This document shows, piece after piece, positions 51,497-58,865 of a stretch of 64,000 bases of DNA (position 1 is its first letter; the number at the start of each line of letters is the position of its first letter). The notes beneath the pieces were generated by a model. That model saw only the letters and a list, made by a program, of their open reading frames with translations. It was not told where the DNA came from and ran no database searches. A program made the translations under genes and the position numbers. This DNA is from Ruminococcaceae bacterium AM07-15 (GTDB taxonomy: Bacteria; Bacillota; Clostridia; Oscillospirales; Butyricicoccaceae), in the NCBI GenBank assembly GCA_003477405.1, contig QUDE01000001.1:1-64000 (forward strand). Direction: 5' to 3'.

Positions 51497-52339
51497 ATGA
51501 TGTGGAAAGACAGCTATCGCCTTGGCGTAGAGCGCATTGATGAACAGCATAAAGAGCTGTTCCGCATGACGGAAGATTTGGTAAACGCCGTGCAAAGAGG
51601 GGCTTCGGTGACGGAATACCAGAAAGTCCTGGAATTTTTGAAGGATTATGTGATCTATCACTTCCGGGATGAAGAAGCCTATCAGGCCTCCATTCAGTAT
51701 GAGGGATTGGCGGCCCATCAGGCAGAACACCGGCAGTTTACCCAGACAGTGCAGCAATACGAAAAGCGTTTGACGGAAAATGGCTTTGAGGAAAAGACCA
51801 TGAAGGATCTGGCCGGCACAGTGACGGCCTGGTTGATCTACCATGTGGTGGACACCGATCAGAAGATCCTGTCGGGGAAAAAAGCTTCGGCCCAGGAAAA
51901 GCAGTTCAGCCAATATGCGGATCTGTTTTCCCACCATGCCCTGGATGTGATGGAGGCCATGGCGGGTCTGGATCGCAGCAGCACCACGCAGGAAAAGGTG
52001 GATGCCCGCAAGCCCCAGGGAGATGTGTTTGTCAAAATCCAACTGGTAGGCGATGTGAAGGGAGAAGCGGTGTTCGGATTCTCCAGAGAACTGGCCCTTC
52101 ACTTGCTCCAGACCATGACAGGGATGGAATTGACGGAAATAGACGAACTGGTGCAGTCCGCCCTTTGTGAGCTGACCAACATTTCCTGCGGGAATACGGC
52201 CACGGCCCTTACAGAGCGTGGGCTGCAATGCGATATCAAACCGCCGGTGGTTTCCCAGGAGTTGGTGTGGGACGGCACAGGCAGCGGTGTTCATGTGGAC
52301 ACTGCTTTTGGTGGGCTGGAAATCGGTCTGCTGGTGTGA
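51497..52339 (+). CDS. Bacteriohemerythrin fused to a CheX/CheC-like domain
   Basis: A 280-residue two-domain protein. Residues 1-125 are a hemerythrin domain with all seven diiron ligands in place: H18, H55, E59, H74, H78, H116, D121. Residues about 165-280 resemble CheX/CheC phosphatases; the ExxN active-site pair appears as E225 and N228 in SALCELTNISCGN. Hemerythrin domains bind O2 reversibly, so this may be an O2- or redox-sensing modulator of a phosphorylated response regulator. No chemotaxis genes are nearby. ATG at 51497 or 51500; a better-spaced ATG at 51490 is out of frame and opens only a 16-codon ORF. Confidence 0.82.
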   Translation: MMWKDSYRLGVERIDEQHKELFRMTEDLVNAVQRGASVTEYQKVLEFLKDYVIYHFRDEEAYQASIQYEGLAAHQAEHRQFTQTVQQYEKRLTENGFEEKTMKDLAGTVTAWLIYHVVDTDQKILSGKKASAQEKQFSQYADLFSHHALDVMEAMAGLDRSSTTQEKVDARKPQGDVFVKIQLVGDVKGEAVFGFSRELALHLLQTMTGMELTEIDELVQSALCELTNISCGNTATALTERGLQCDIKPPVVSQELVWDGTGSGVHVDTAFGGLEIGLLV

Positions 52340-52425
52340 AAACCCGATGAGAATAGGAAGAAGCCGCCGGGGTCGTAAGACCTGGGCGGCTTTTGGTTTT
52401 GTGGACAACGGCAGTACGGCAGGCT

Positions 52426-53439
52426 CTATTTGTTGGCAAACGCAATGGCAGCCTGGCGTACCCACTCCAGACGGTGATCGTCGATGTCAGTGGGGACGGT
52501 ACAGTCGGCCCCCAGCATGATGCCGGTCTGGCCGCAGTCTTCCAGGATGCGGAAAGTGGCTTTTTCCACTTCTTCCCGGGAGCCGGTGTAGATAATGCCG
52601 TCCTGCTCAAATCCGCCGAATACCGGCTTGCCGCCAAAGAGTTTCTTCCCTTCGGCCAGAGAAACTCCTTCGGCGTGCACGGCCCAGTTATAGGCGGCCG
52701 CCTCAAAGCCGGTGAAGAGATTCAGGTTGTTGGCCCGGCCGGCAAAACCGCAGATGTGCAGCAGGTTCATGGAGGAAAGCTCATTGGCGGCGGTCAGCAC
52801 TGCCTTGTCCCAGGGAGCGATGTGAGAAAGGTAGATGTCGTCCGGGAAGAAGCCGCACTGGTTGTTGACGCTGAGATAGATGCCGTCCACCCCGCCCTGG
52901 GTGAGCAGCAGCTGATTCAGCTGGATGATGCCTTCGCTCAGGGTTTTGACGGCGGCCGCCACTGCTTCCGGGTCTTGAGCCAGAAGATGGGTCAGCTTGC
53001 TTTCATCGCCGCCAGCGCCGGGAAGGCCTCCGGTGGCCAGGCTGTTGCGAAGCACCAGAGAGGGAGAAAAACCGGTGGCGTACAAAGGTGCATCGGTGGA
53101 GGAATAGATCTCCTTGACCCGGCGGGTCAGCTCCAGGGTGCGCTGGACAAATTTGGAATCCATGGACAGCGGCTTGATCTTGTATAGATCGGCCGGAGTC
53201 TCCACAAAGGAGGCGTCCACCGGCATGAGCATCAAGGAGTCATTCATGATTTTGGCCACATCCGGGTCAAAGGCCGCCAGGGCCCGGCGGTGCCCTTCGA
53301 TGTTCTGCTCCAGGATGGCATCGTCATCCACCCCTTTACCGAAGTCCTCAAAGCGGCAGAAATGATGGAAAAAAGCCATAGGCACCCGGTCTACCGGCTT
53401 GTTTTCCAGGAAGTTTTGAAATCGTTCCCGTTTGGTCAT
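52426..53439 (-). CDS. Uroporphyrinogen decarboxylase family (corrinoid methyltransferase-like) protein
   Basis: A 337-residue UroD/MtaA/CmuA-superfamily barrel. The start MTKRERFQNFLENKPVDRVP is the family opening. A metal-site motif HICG (near 229-232) and a late GADCTVP segment supply the His-x-Cys...Cys ligands seen in methylcobamide:CoM methyltransferase types; true HemE lacks these cysteines. The likely role is methyl transfer to or from a corrinoid protein, but no corrinoid protein gene is in the window. Divergent from a LysR gene that probably controls it. AAAGGGG precedes the ATG at 53439. Confidence 0.82.
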   Translation of the reverse strand: MTKRERFQNFLENKPVDRVPMAFFHHFCRFEDFGKGVDDDAILEQNIEGHRRALAAFDPDVAKIMNDSLMLMPVDASFVETPADLYKIKPLSMDSKFVQRTLELTRRVKEIYSSTDAPLYATGFSPSLVLRNSLATGGLPGAGGDESKLTHLLAQDPEAVAAAVKTLSEGIIQLNQLLLTQGGVDGIYLSVNNQCGFFPDDIYLSHIAPWDKAVLTAANELSSMNLLHICGFAGRANNLNLFTGFEAAAYNWAVHAEGVSLAEGKKLFGGKPVFGGFEQDGIIYTGSREEVEKATFRILEDCGQTGIMLGADCTVPTDIDDHRLEWVRQAAIAFANK

Positions 53440-53479
53440 AAAAATACCCCTTTCTGTTGGCTGATATGGGAAAAGCAAA

Positions 53480-53530
53480 TTGACATACTTCTGAAAACCA
53501 GGGTATCATAGACATGGTGTTTTGTATAAT
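53480..53530 (+). promoter_or_regulatory. LysR-UroD divergent control region
   Basis: On the plus strand TTGACA (53480-53485), 18 bp, TATCAT (53504-53509), with a further TATAAT at 53525-53530. The region also has to hold the minus-strand start of the UroD-like gene; I could not fix that promoter. Confidence 0.5.
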
Positions 53531-53583
53531 ATATAAAATTCCCGGGGTTATGAAAAAAAGCTATTGGAAAAGGAGCGGGTATA

Positions 53584-54516
53584 TTGAAGTTGCAGGCGCT
53601 GGAATATTTTATTGCTTTGGCGGAATCCCGCTCCATCAATGAAGCGGCCCGGAGGCTGTATGTTGCCCAGCCTAGCCTGACCAAAGCGCTGCAGCATCTG
53701 GAAAAGGAGTTGGGAGTTCAGCTGTTTCACCGGGAAAAAACCGGCATCACCCTGACCCAGGCCGGGGAAAAGATCCTGCCGGAAGCCCGGCAAGTGGTGC
53801 AGTATTACAAAGGCTGGCTGGCTTTGGGGAAGGAGGCACAGAACGGGACGATTACGGTGTATTCCCACATCTCCCTTTCCAATTTTCTGCTGCCCGATGT
53901 GCTTTTGGATTTTAAGAAACGGCATCCGGAAGTCATTGTCAATCACCATGCTGTGCTGAAGCCGGAAGAGCATCTGAAGGATCTCTCTTCTCCCCTGCTG
54001 GTTCTGTTTATCTGTGGCCAGGAGGAAGCCCGGGAGTGGGCCGAGCGGTATGATTGTGCATATTTCACCTTGTTTCAGGGAGAGTACGGCTGCTTGGTCA
54101 ACAGGAACAGCCCTCTGGCCCAAAAGGCCAGCATTGGTTTGGAAGAGCTGGCAGATTTCTATTTCATCTGTCCGGAGTTGGGGCCGGAAGAGGCAAAAAA
54201 CAATGCATCCTCTCCTGTTCTGGAGCAGCTGCTTCGGGGAACTTCGCCCCGGCGGGTTATCCAGGTGGAGTCGGTGGATGCTGTGATCCATACCATCCGC
54301 CATCACCCAGATTCCTATGCCCTCTCTTATTATCCAGCATTGAATCGGTACGAGGGTGTCAGCAGCGGCCAGCTGGTTTATGTGCCCATCCGGGGAGCAA
54401 ACACCCAGGGGGATTTGTGTCTCTTCTGCCCTCGGCGAGCCCAGAGGTCTCCCCTTTTGCAGGAGCTGATAGAGGATCTGGATAACGCGGCCAAAGCCTT
54501 TCTCCAGAGAAACTAG
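53584..54516 (+). CDS. LysR family transcriptional regulator
   Basis: A 310-residue regulator. The N-terminal HTH (about 1-60) is LQALEYFIALAESRSINEAARRLYVAQPSLTKAL in parts, followed by the linker helix. An effector-binding domain follows, starting near residue 90 (ITVYSHISLSNFLLPDVL). TTG start at 53584 with AGGAG upstream. Divergent from the UroD-like gene, its likely target. The effector is unknown. Confidence 0.9.
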   Translation: MKLQALEYFIALAESRSINEAARRLYVAQPSLTKALQHLEKELGVQLFHREKTGITLTQAGEKILPEARQVVQYYKGWLALGKEAQNGTITVYSHISLSNFLLPDVLLDFKKRHPEVIVNHHAVLKPEEHLKDLSSPLLVLFICGQEEAREWAERYDCAYFTLFQGEYGCLVNRNSPLAQKASIGLEELADFYFICPELGPEEAKNNASSPVLEQLLRGTSPRRVIQVESVDAVIHTIRHHPDSYALSYYPALNRYEGVSSGQLVYVPIRGANTQGDLCLFCPRRAQRSPLLQELIEDLDNAAKAFLQRN

Positions 54517-54595
54517 GATGGTTGCCTTTGGATGATTTTGTGATATACTAAGAGAAAGAAATGGGCATATCTGGAATACAAAGGGGTGAACGGTC

Positions 54596-55222
54596 ATGAA
54601 GAAGATCTGGATTGCAATGCTGATGTTGCTGGCCCTTGTTTTGTGGACAGGGTGCCAAAGGCAAGAGACGGCCGAAGAAAAACCACAGCAAGGCATAAAA
54701 CAGGAGGAACAAGAAGAGGAAATGCCCTCTGATGAAGAAATGGTGAAAGAAGTCCACGAAAACATCGGGGCTATTTTGGAAAAAGAACGGCGGATTGAAG
54801 ATATTTTCATGGGCGCCGGTCTGGCCACCGCTCCCAACGCCCCCTATGAGCCCGATGAAAATGGACAGTGTTTTGTGCCGGTGACCGATGAGGAGATCAA
54901 CACCCTTCAGGCGCTGCGGGATCTGACAGAAGAGGTTTTCACGCCGGAATATGCTCAGCAGCAGTTTTATCAAACAGCCTTTGAGGGGAGTTACCCCAGG
55001 TACCGGGAAGAGGACGGAAAACTGTGTATCGATATCGGCGTGGGCGGAGCCCTGGATAAGGAGTGGGCCCCGGATACCCTGGATATCGTGAAAGGCGAGG
55101 GAAACCGGATCACCGTCACGGTGGATTATATGAATTATCAGTCCCTCCGCCGCAGTCAGATCCAGTTTGTGAAAACGGAAGAGGGTTTGCGCATCGACGC
55201 TATGGAAGAAGTGGGACTGTAA
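54596..55222 (+). CDS. Lipoprotein, possibly IseA-like
   Basis: A 208-residue lipoprotein. The signal peptide ends in LWTGC (Cys20), followed by a highly acidic, Gln/Glu-rich tether (about 21-55). The C-terminal domain (about 75-208) carries LQALRDLTEEVFTPEYAQQQFYQ and a series of predicted strands (KLCIDIGVGGALDKEW, then RITVTVDYMNY). That resembles the IseA/YoeB DL-endopeptidase inhibitor fold, a match by eye only. Monocistronic with a terminator. Confidence 0.6.
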   Translation: MKKIWIAMLMLLALVLWTGCQRQETAEEKPQQGIKQEEQEEEMPSDEEMVKEVHENIGAILEKERRIEDIFMGAGLATAPNAPYEPDENGQCFVPVTDEEINTLQALRDLTEEVFTPEYAQQQFYQTAFEGSYPRYREEDGKLCIDIGVGGALDKEWAPDTLDIVKGEGNRITVTVDYMNYQSLRRSQIQFVKTEEGLRIDAMEEVGL

Positions 55223-55225
55223 GCA

Positions 55226-55255
55226 AAAAGAGGCAGGGTTTCCTGCCTCTTTTTT
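55226..55255 (+). terminator. Lipoprotein gene terminator
   Basis: AAGAGGCAGG / CCTGCCTCTT hairpin, GTTT loop, then TTTT. Confidence 0.88.
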
Positions 55256-55265
55256 CAGCACATGA

Positions 55266-55294
55266 AAACTCTGCTCAAACGGGCAGAGTTTTTT
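55266..55294 (+). terminator. Second hairpin in the same gap
   Basis: AAACTCTGC / GCAGAGTTT hairpin with a T-run that directly precedes the blaI-like promoter. Confidence 0.7.
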
Positions 55295-55295
55295 C

Positions 55296-55356
55296 TTGAC
55301 AAGAGTGGTCTATTGTTATAAACTAAGCACAAGAAAAGAGGTTTATGATTATAGAC
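55296..55356 (+). promoter_or_regulatory. blaI-like promoter with two operator dyads
   Basis: TTGACA (55296-55301), 17 bp, TAAACT (55319-55324). Two dyads are present: GTCTATTGTTATAAAC (55308-55323), which covers the -10, and the inverted GTTTATGATTATAGAC (55341-55356) downstream. The paired layout is typical of BlaI/MecI operators. Confidence 0.8.
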
Positions 55357-55371
55357 CTAGGAGGTGAACAG

Positions 55372-55734
55372 ATGGAACACAAGCGCCTTTGTGAAAGCGA
55401 CTTTCGGTTTATGGAAGTGATCTGGGACAGTGAACCCCTCTCTTCTTCCCAGCTTGTCACCCTGTGTCAGCAAAGATTGGGGTGGAAGAAATCCACCACT
55501 TATACCATGCTGAAAAAGATGTGCCAGAAGGGCCTGGCCCAGAACCAGGACAGCCTGGTCACCTCCCTGGTGCCCCGGCAGCAGGTGCAGACCCAGGAGA
55601 GTGAAAAGTTTGTGGAGCAGACCTTTTCCGGCTCCTTGCCCAGCTTTCTGGTGTCCTTTTTAAAGGGGAAAACCCTGTCCCGGGAAGAAGCGGAGGAACT
55701 GAAGCAGCTCATCGATCAGCACAAGGAGGGTTAG
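55372..55734 (+). CDS. BlaI/MecI family transcriptional repressor
   Basis: A 120-residue winged-helix repressor. The DNA-binding part is about 1-70 (EVIWDSEPLSSSQLVTLCQ, then KSTTYTMLKKMCQKG). A C-terminal dimer helix pair contains the LSREEAEELKQLIDQ end. In the family, a BlaR1/MecR1 protease signal leads to repressor cleavage. AGGAGG lies 8 nt before the ATG. The M56 gene starts 1 bp after its stop. Confidence 0.9.
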   Translation: MEHKRLCESDFRFMEVIWDSEPLSSSQLVTLCQQRLGWKKSTTYTMLKKMCQKGLAQNQDSLVTSLVPRQQVQTQESEKFVEQTFSGSLPSFLVSFLKGKTLSREEAEELKQLIDQHKEG

Positions 55735-55735
55735 T

Positions 55736-57739
55736 ATGGAACAGATCTTTGTGAAAGTGCTCAACATGAGCGCCGCCGCCAGCGTAGTCATTGCGGTTGT
55801 ATTGATTTTCCGGCTGCTATTGCGGCGGGCCCCGAAAAAGTACTCCTATTTGCTGTGGCTGGCTGTGGCTTTCCGGCTTTTGTGCCCGGTGAGCCTATCT
55901 TCGGTGTTTAGCGTATTCGCCTTGCAGCCGCTGCGTCCGGCTGAGGGGTCCATGACCTCTGGCGTCAGCGGCCTGGAATATATCTCCTATTCCGCTATTC
56001 CCTCGTCTGGGACGGTTTCTGCCATAGAGCAGGTACCGGTAGTGCCCCAGGCCGCCTCGGCGGCAGGCATCCATGAGCCCGCCTTTTCCTGGGAGACAGC
56101 GGGAGCGGCCCTGTGGATTGTGGGTGCAGTATTGCTTCTGTCCATCGCACTTTTCCGCTATATCCGCCTGCGGCGGCGTCTTTTTACCGCTACACGGCTG
56201 GAGGGCAATGTGTGGCGCAGCGAAAAGGTGGCATCCCCCTTTATTCTGGGAGTATTCCGTCCCCGGATCTATGTGCCCTATTGGTTGGAAGGCACAGAAC
56301 TGCAATATGTGCTCCAGCATGAAAAACACCACATTCGCCGTCATGATCCCTTTTTCCAGCTCCTGGCCTTTTGTCTGCTGGCCCTTCATTGGTTCAACCC
56401 TCTATGCTGGCTGGCTTTCTATCTGATGAGCCGGGACATGGAAATGAGCTGTGATGAATATGTGCTGGGAAAAGGCGGAAGTGCCAAAGTTTATGGCACA
56501 TTGCTTTTGTCCTTTGCATCCCATCACCATTTTCCACTCCCCTCCCCCATTCGTTTTGGGGAGGGCGATACCCACCGGAGAATCAAAAACATTCTGCGTT
56601 TCCGTCCCACAGCCAGATGGGTCACTGTACCCGCCGGGCTGCTGGTTTGTTTGGCTCTGGCCGCTTGCGCCCTCAACCCCAGCACAGGGAGCATTTCGGA
56701 GAAAAAAGCCCTGGACGATCTGGAAAAGAGCCTTGCCTGGGAAGGGGACCAGGTGTTCTTCACCTTGCCGGAAGACTACCCGGCAGAACGATGGAACATC
56801 CACATCGCCGGACGGCTGGAGGATGGGGATATGTCCATGAGTGTCCACGAGCTGGAAGGAGAAAAGTGGGAGGCCGGCAAGATCTATACCCTTTCGTTGG
56901 CAAACCGCACCCAGTTGACGCTGGATGCCGTTCTCACCGACGGTGAAGGAGAAGAATATACCCGCTCCATTGACCTGTTGGAGAAGGGCGAGGCCCTCGG
57001 CAGCCTGGTGGAAATGGGGAAAGAGGACATTCAACTGACCCTGTTTCAGCAGGGAGAAAAGGTGTGCACCTATGCCGGAAGCTGGGAGGCCAACGGGGAA
57101 TATTGTTATAACAGCCTTCTCCAGATGCCCTTTGCTGCGGCAGATAAGCCGGAAGAGCAACCGGCGGGGGACGCGGTCATGTTGGAAAGCGATGGCGTAA
57201 CCCTCACGGCCTTCCAGGATTCTCCCCTGCTTTTGGTGGAAGAAGGGAAAGAAAAGCGGTGGCTTTGGTCCCGGGGATTGGAAACACCCTATGGGATTTT
57301 GCGGCTATGGCTGGATGAGGAAGAGTTTTTCGCCCTGGGCGGCGATGATCAAGGCCAGGCCGCCATCCGCATCCCCGATACCGGCCAGGATGCCCTCCAG
57401 GCGGCAGAGGAATTCTGTACCCGGTTCGAAAGTATCCATTTGAAGGTTTCTCCTGGCAGCTCCAAAGCCTATACCTTTGTCCGCTGTCAGGTGGAATCGG
57501 CTTTGAAAGGGGGAGCCCAGTTTGACGATCTGCCGCAGAACACCCTCCCCTTCTATCTGACCACGGTGTTTGTGCCGGAAAATCAGCGGGCTTTGGATTT
57601 TTCCATGGCGGGCAACACCCAGGAATACCAGGGCCAGGACAGCGATGTGCCCCAGGGAGCTTATGAATATACCCGCTGCGGCTATATCACCCGCACGCCT
57701 GACGGCTGGCAGGGCCAGTTGGTGGGCACCGGTTGGTAA
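55736..57739 (+). CDS. M56 (BlaR1/MecR1-like) membrane metalloprotease with novel sensor domain
   Basis: A 667-residue protein. Helices lie at about 10-30, 38-58 and 122-142. The cytosolic zinc motif HExxH is HEKHH (195-199) and the third ligand is in the EMSCDEYVLG block. A further helix is at about 291-310. The extracellular part (about 315-667) does not show the SxxK penicillin-binding motif of true BlaR1. Instead it has two beta-rich parts: a FFTLPEDYPAERWNIHIAGRLEDG-type region and a later DRxx-free mixed region. So it probably senses something other than a beta-lactam. Coupled to the upstream repressor. Confidence 0.85.
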   Translation: MEQIFVKVLNMSAAASVVIAVVLIFRLLLRRAPKKYSYLLWLAVAFRLLCPVSLSSVFSVFALQPLRPAEGSMTSGVSGLEYISYSAIPSSGTVSAIEQVPVVPQAASAAGIHEPAFSWETAGAALWIVGAVLLLSIALFRYIRLRRRLFTATRLEGNVWRSEKVASPFILGVFRPRIYVPYWLEGTELQYVLQHEKHHIRRHDPFFQLLAFCLLALHWFNPLCWLAFYLMSRDMEMSCDEYVLGKGGSAKVYGTLLLSFASHHHFPLPSPIRFGEGDTHRRIKNILRFRPTARWVTVPAGLLVCLALAACALNPSTGSISEKKALDDLEKSLAWEGDQVFFTLPEDYPAERWNIHIAGRLEDGDMSMSVHELEGEKWEAGKIYTLSLANRTQLTLDAVLTDGEGEEYTRSIDLLEKGEALGSLVEMGKEDIQLTLFQQGEKVCTYAGSWEANGEYCYNSLLQMPFAAADKPEEQPAGDAVMLESDGVTLTAFQDSPLLLVEEGKEKRWLWSRGLETPYGILRLWLDEEEFFALGGDDQGQAAIRIPDTGQDALQAAEEFCTRFESIHLKVSPGSSKAYTFVRCQVESALKGGAQFDDLPQNTLPFYLTTVFVPENQRALDFSMAGNTQEYQGQDSDVPQGAYEYTRCGYITRTPDGWQGQLVGTGW

Positions 57740-57753
57740 GCGAAACAAAACCC

Positions 57754-57788
57754 TATCCCGGAGGAAACTTTCCTCCGGGATTTTTTTA
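57754..57788 (+). terminator. Terminator of the blaI/M56 operon
   Basis: ATCCCGGAGGAAA / TTTCCTCCGGGAT hairpin followed by TTTTTT. Confidence 0.9.
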
Positions 57789-57791
57789 TGC

Positions 57792-57844
57792 TTGACAAAG
57801 ATAGTTGTCAATGGTATGCTAAATATGACAAGAATAGTTGTCAT
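57792..57844 (+). promoter_or_regulatory. XRE-DUF3169 promoter with two operators
   Basis: TTGACA (57792-57797), 17 bp, TATGCT (57815-57820). A palindrome TTGACAA-N6-TTGTCAA (57792-57811) covers the -35, and ATGACAA-N6-TTGTCAT (57825-57844) lies just after the -10. Both have the same N6 core type (AGATAG, GAATAG), indicating one repressor and autoregulation. Confidence 0.85.
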
Positions 57845-57879
57845 TATGACAATGAAATAAGTCACAAGGGAGGGTGTCC

Positions 57880-58092
57880 ATGGGACTTCAGAATCGGCTC
57901 AAAGAATTGCGGGCCAAGCATGGGCTCAACCAGCAGGAGTTGGGCAGCCGGGTGGGAGCCTCCCGGCAGACCATCAGCCTCATCGAGCGGGGGGATTATA
58001 ACCCCTCCATCACCCTGGCCCTGCGCATTTCCCAGGTGTTTGGGGTGCCGGTGGAGCAGGTATTTTATCTCACAGAGGAGGAATCAAAATGA
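57880..58092 (+). CDS. XRE family transcriptional regulator
   Basis: A 70-residue single-domain HTH_3 regulator: RLKELRAKHGLNQQELGSRVGASRQTISLIERGDYNPS, quoted in parts, with the QQELG and SRQTISLIERG helices. Such short regulators paired with small membrane proteins are common in Firmicutes. ATG at 57880 follows GGGAGG; a GTG at 57874 overlaps that site. It overlaps the next gene by 4 bp (ATGA). Confidence 0.92.
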   Translation: MGLQNRLKELRAKHGLNQQELGSRVGASRQTISLIERGDYNPSITLALRISQVFGVPVEQVFYLTEEESK

Positions 58093-58811
58093 AACGGGAG
58101 AAGCAAAGCGGAAAATCTGTGGCAAAATTTCTGGGCACCACATTGCTGTGTGCTTTGTTGGGCGGCGTAGTGGGTTACTGTGCGGCAGCCAACGGCGATG
58201 CCTTGGAAAGTGTGCTGGATCGGGGGAAAATGCTGGTGCAGCAGCTGGGAATGTGGTGGTTCCTCCCCGGATTCCTTTTGCTGTTTTTGGGATGGATGCT
58301 GTATGGAAAGACGAAGAAGCTGGTCGCTCAGGCCGGAGAGGATGACGAGGTTTTCCAGCGGTGTAACCGGCTGTTGGGACGGTGTATGCTCTGTTCCGGC
58401 GGGGCCACTCCCCTGTTTTTCATTGCCATCACCATCAGCTTTTATTCGGCGGAGACGAAGAACATACTGTGGTCCCTGGGATTGGCCATCGTCTATCTCA
58501 CATTGCTCATTGTTTTGGAGGTAAAAGCGGTGCAGCGCACCAAGTTTATCTTCCCGGAAAAGCAGGGCGATCCCCTCAGCAGCCGCTTTCAGAAGGACTG
58601 GTACCAAAGCTGTGACGAAGCGGAACGGCAGCGGATGGGCCAGTGCAGTTACCGGGCTTTCCAGGCCACTGGCAAAGGGTTTCTTCTGGTGATGGTGGGT
58701 ATGTGCCTGCTTTCCTGCTTCCAGCTGGTGCAGCCTACTTGGGCCTTGGTGGTGGGAGGTCTGTGGCTTTTGCAGCAGATGACCTATCTGTGGTATGCAA
58801 ACAAAACCTAA
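58089..58811 (+). CDS. DUF3169 membrane protein
   Basis: A 240-residue protein with about six helices: 14-34, 55-73, 100-122, 126-148, 198-216 and 218-232. Pairing with a short XRE regulator is the usual context of DUF3169. Function unknown; it may export or sense an envelope-active compound. Ends in a bidirectional terminator. Confidence 0.78.
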   Translation: MKREKQSGKSVAKFLGTTLLCALLGGVVGYCAAANGDALESVLDRGKMLVQQLGMWWFLPGFLLLFLGWMLYGKTKKLVAQAGEDDEVFQRCNRLLGRCMLCSGGATPLFFIAITISFYSAETKNILWSLGLAIVYLTLLIVLEVKAVQRTKFIFPEKQGDPLSSRFQKDWYQSCDEAERQRMGQCSYRAFQATGKGFLLVMVGMCLLSCFQLVQPTWALVVGGLWLLQQMTYLWYANKT

Positions 58812-58821
58812 AAACAGAAAA

Positions 58822-58848
58822 ATCCCCCGGGATCGGGGGATTTTTTGC
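58822..58848. terminator. Bidirectional terminator between DUF3169 and ABC exporter genes
   Basis: AAATCCCCCG / CGGGGGATTT hairpin with A and T tracts on opposite sides. Confidence 0.85.
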
Positions 58849-58865
58849 TGCTTTCAAGCGCGTGT

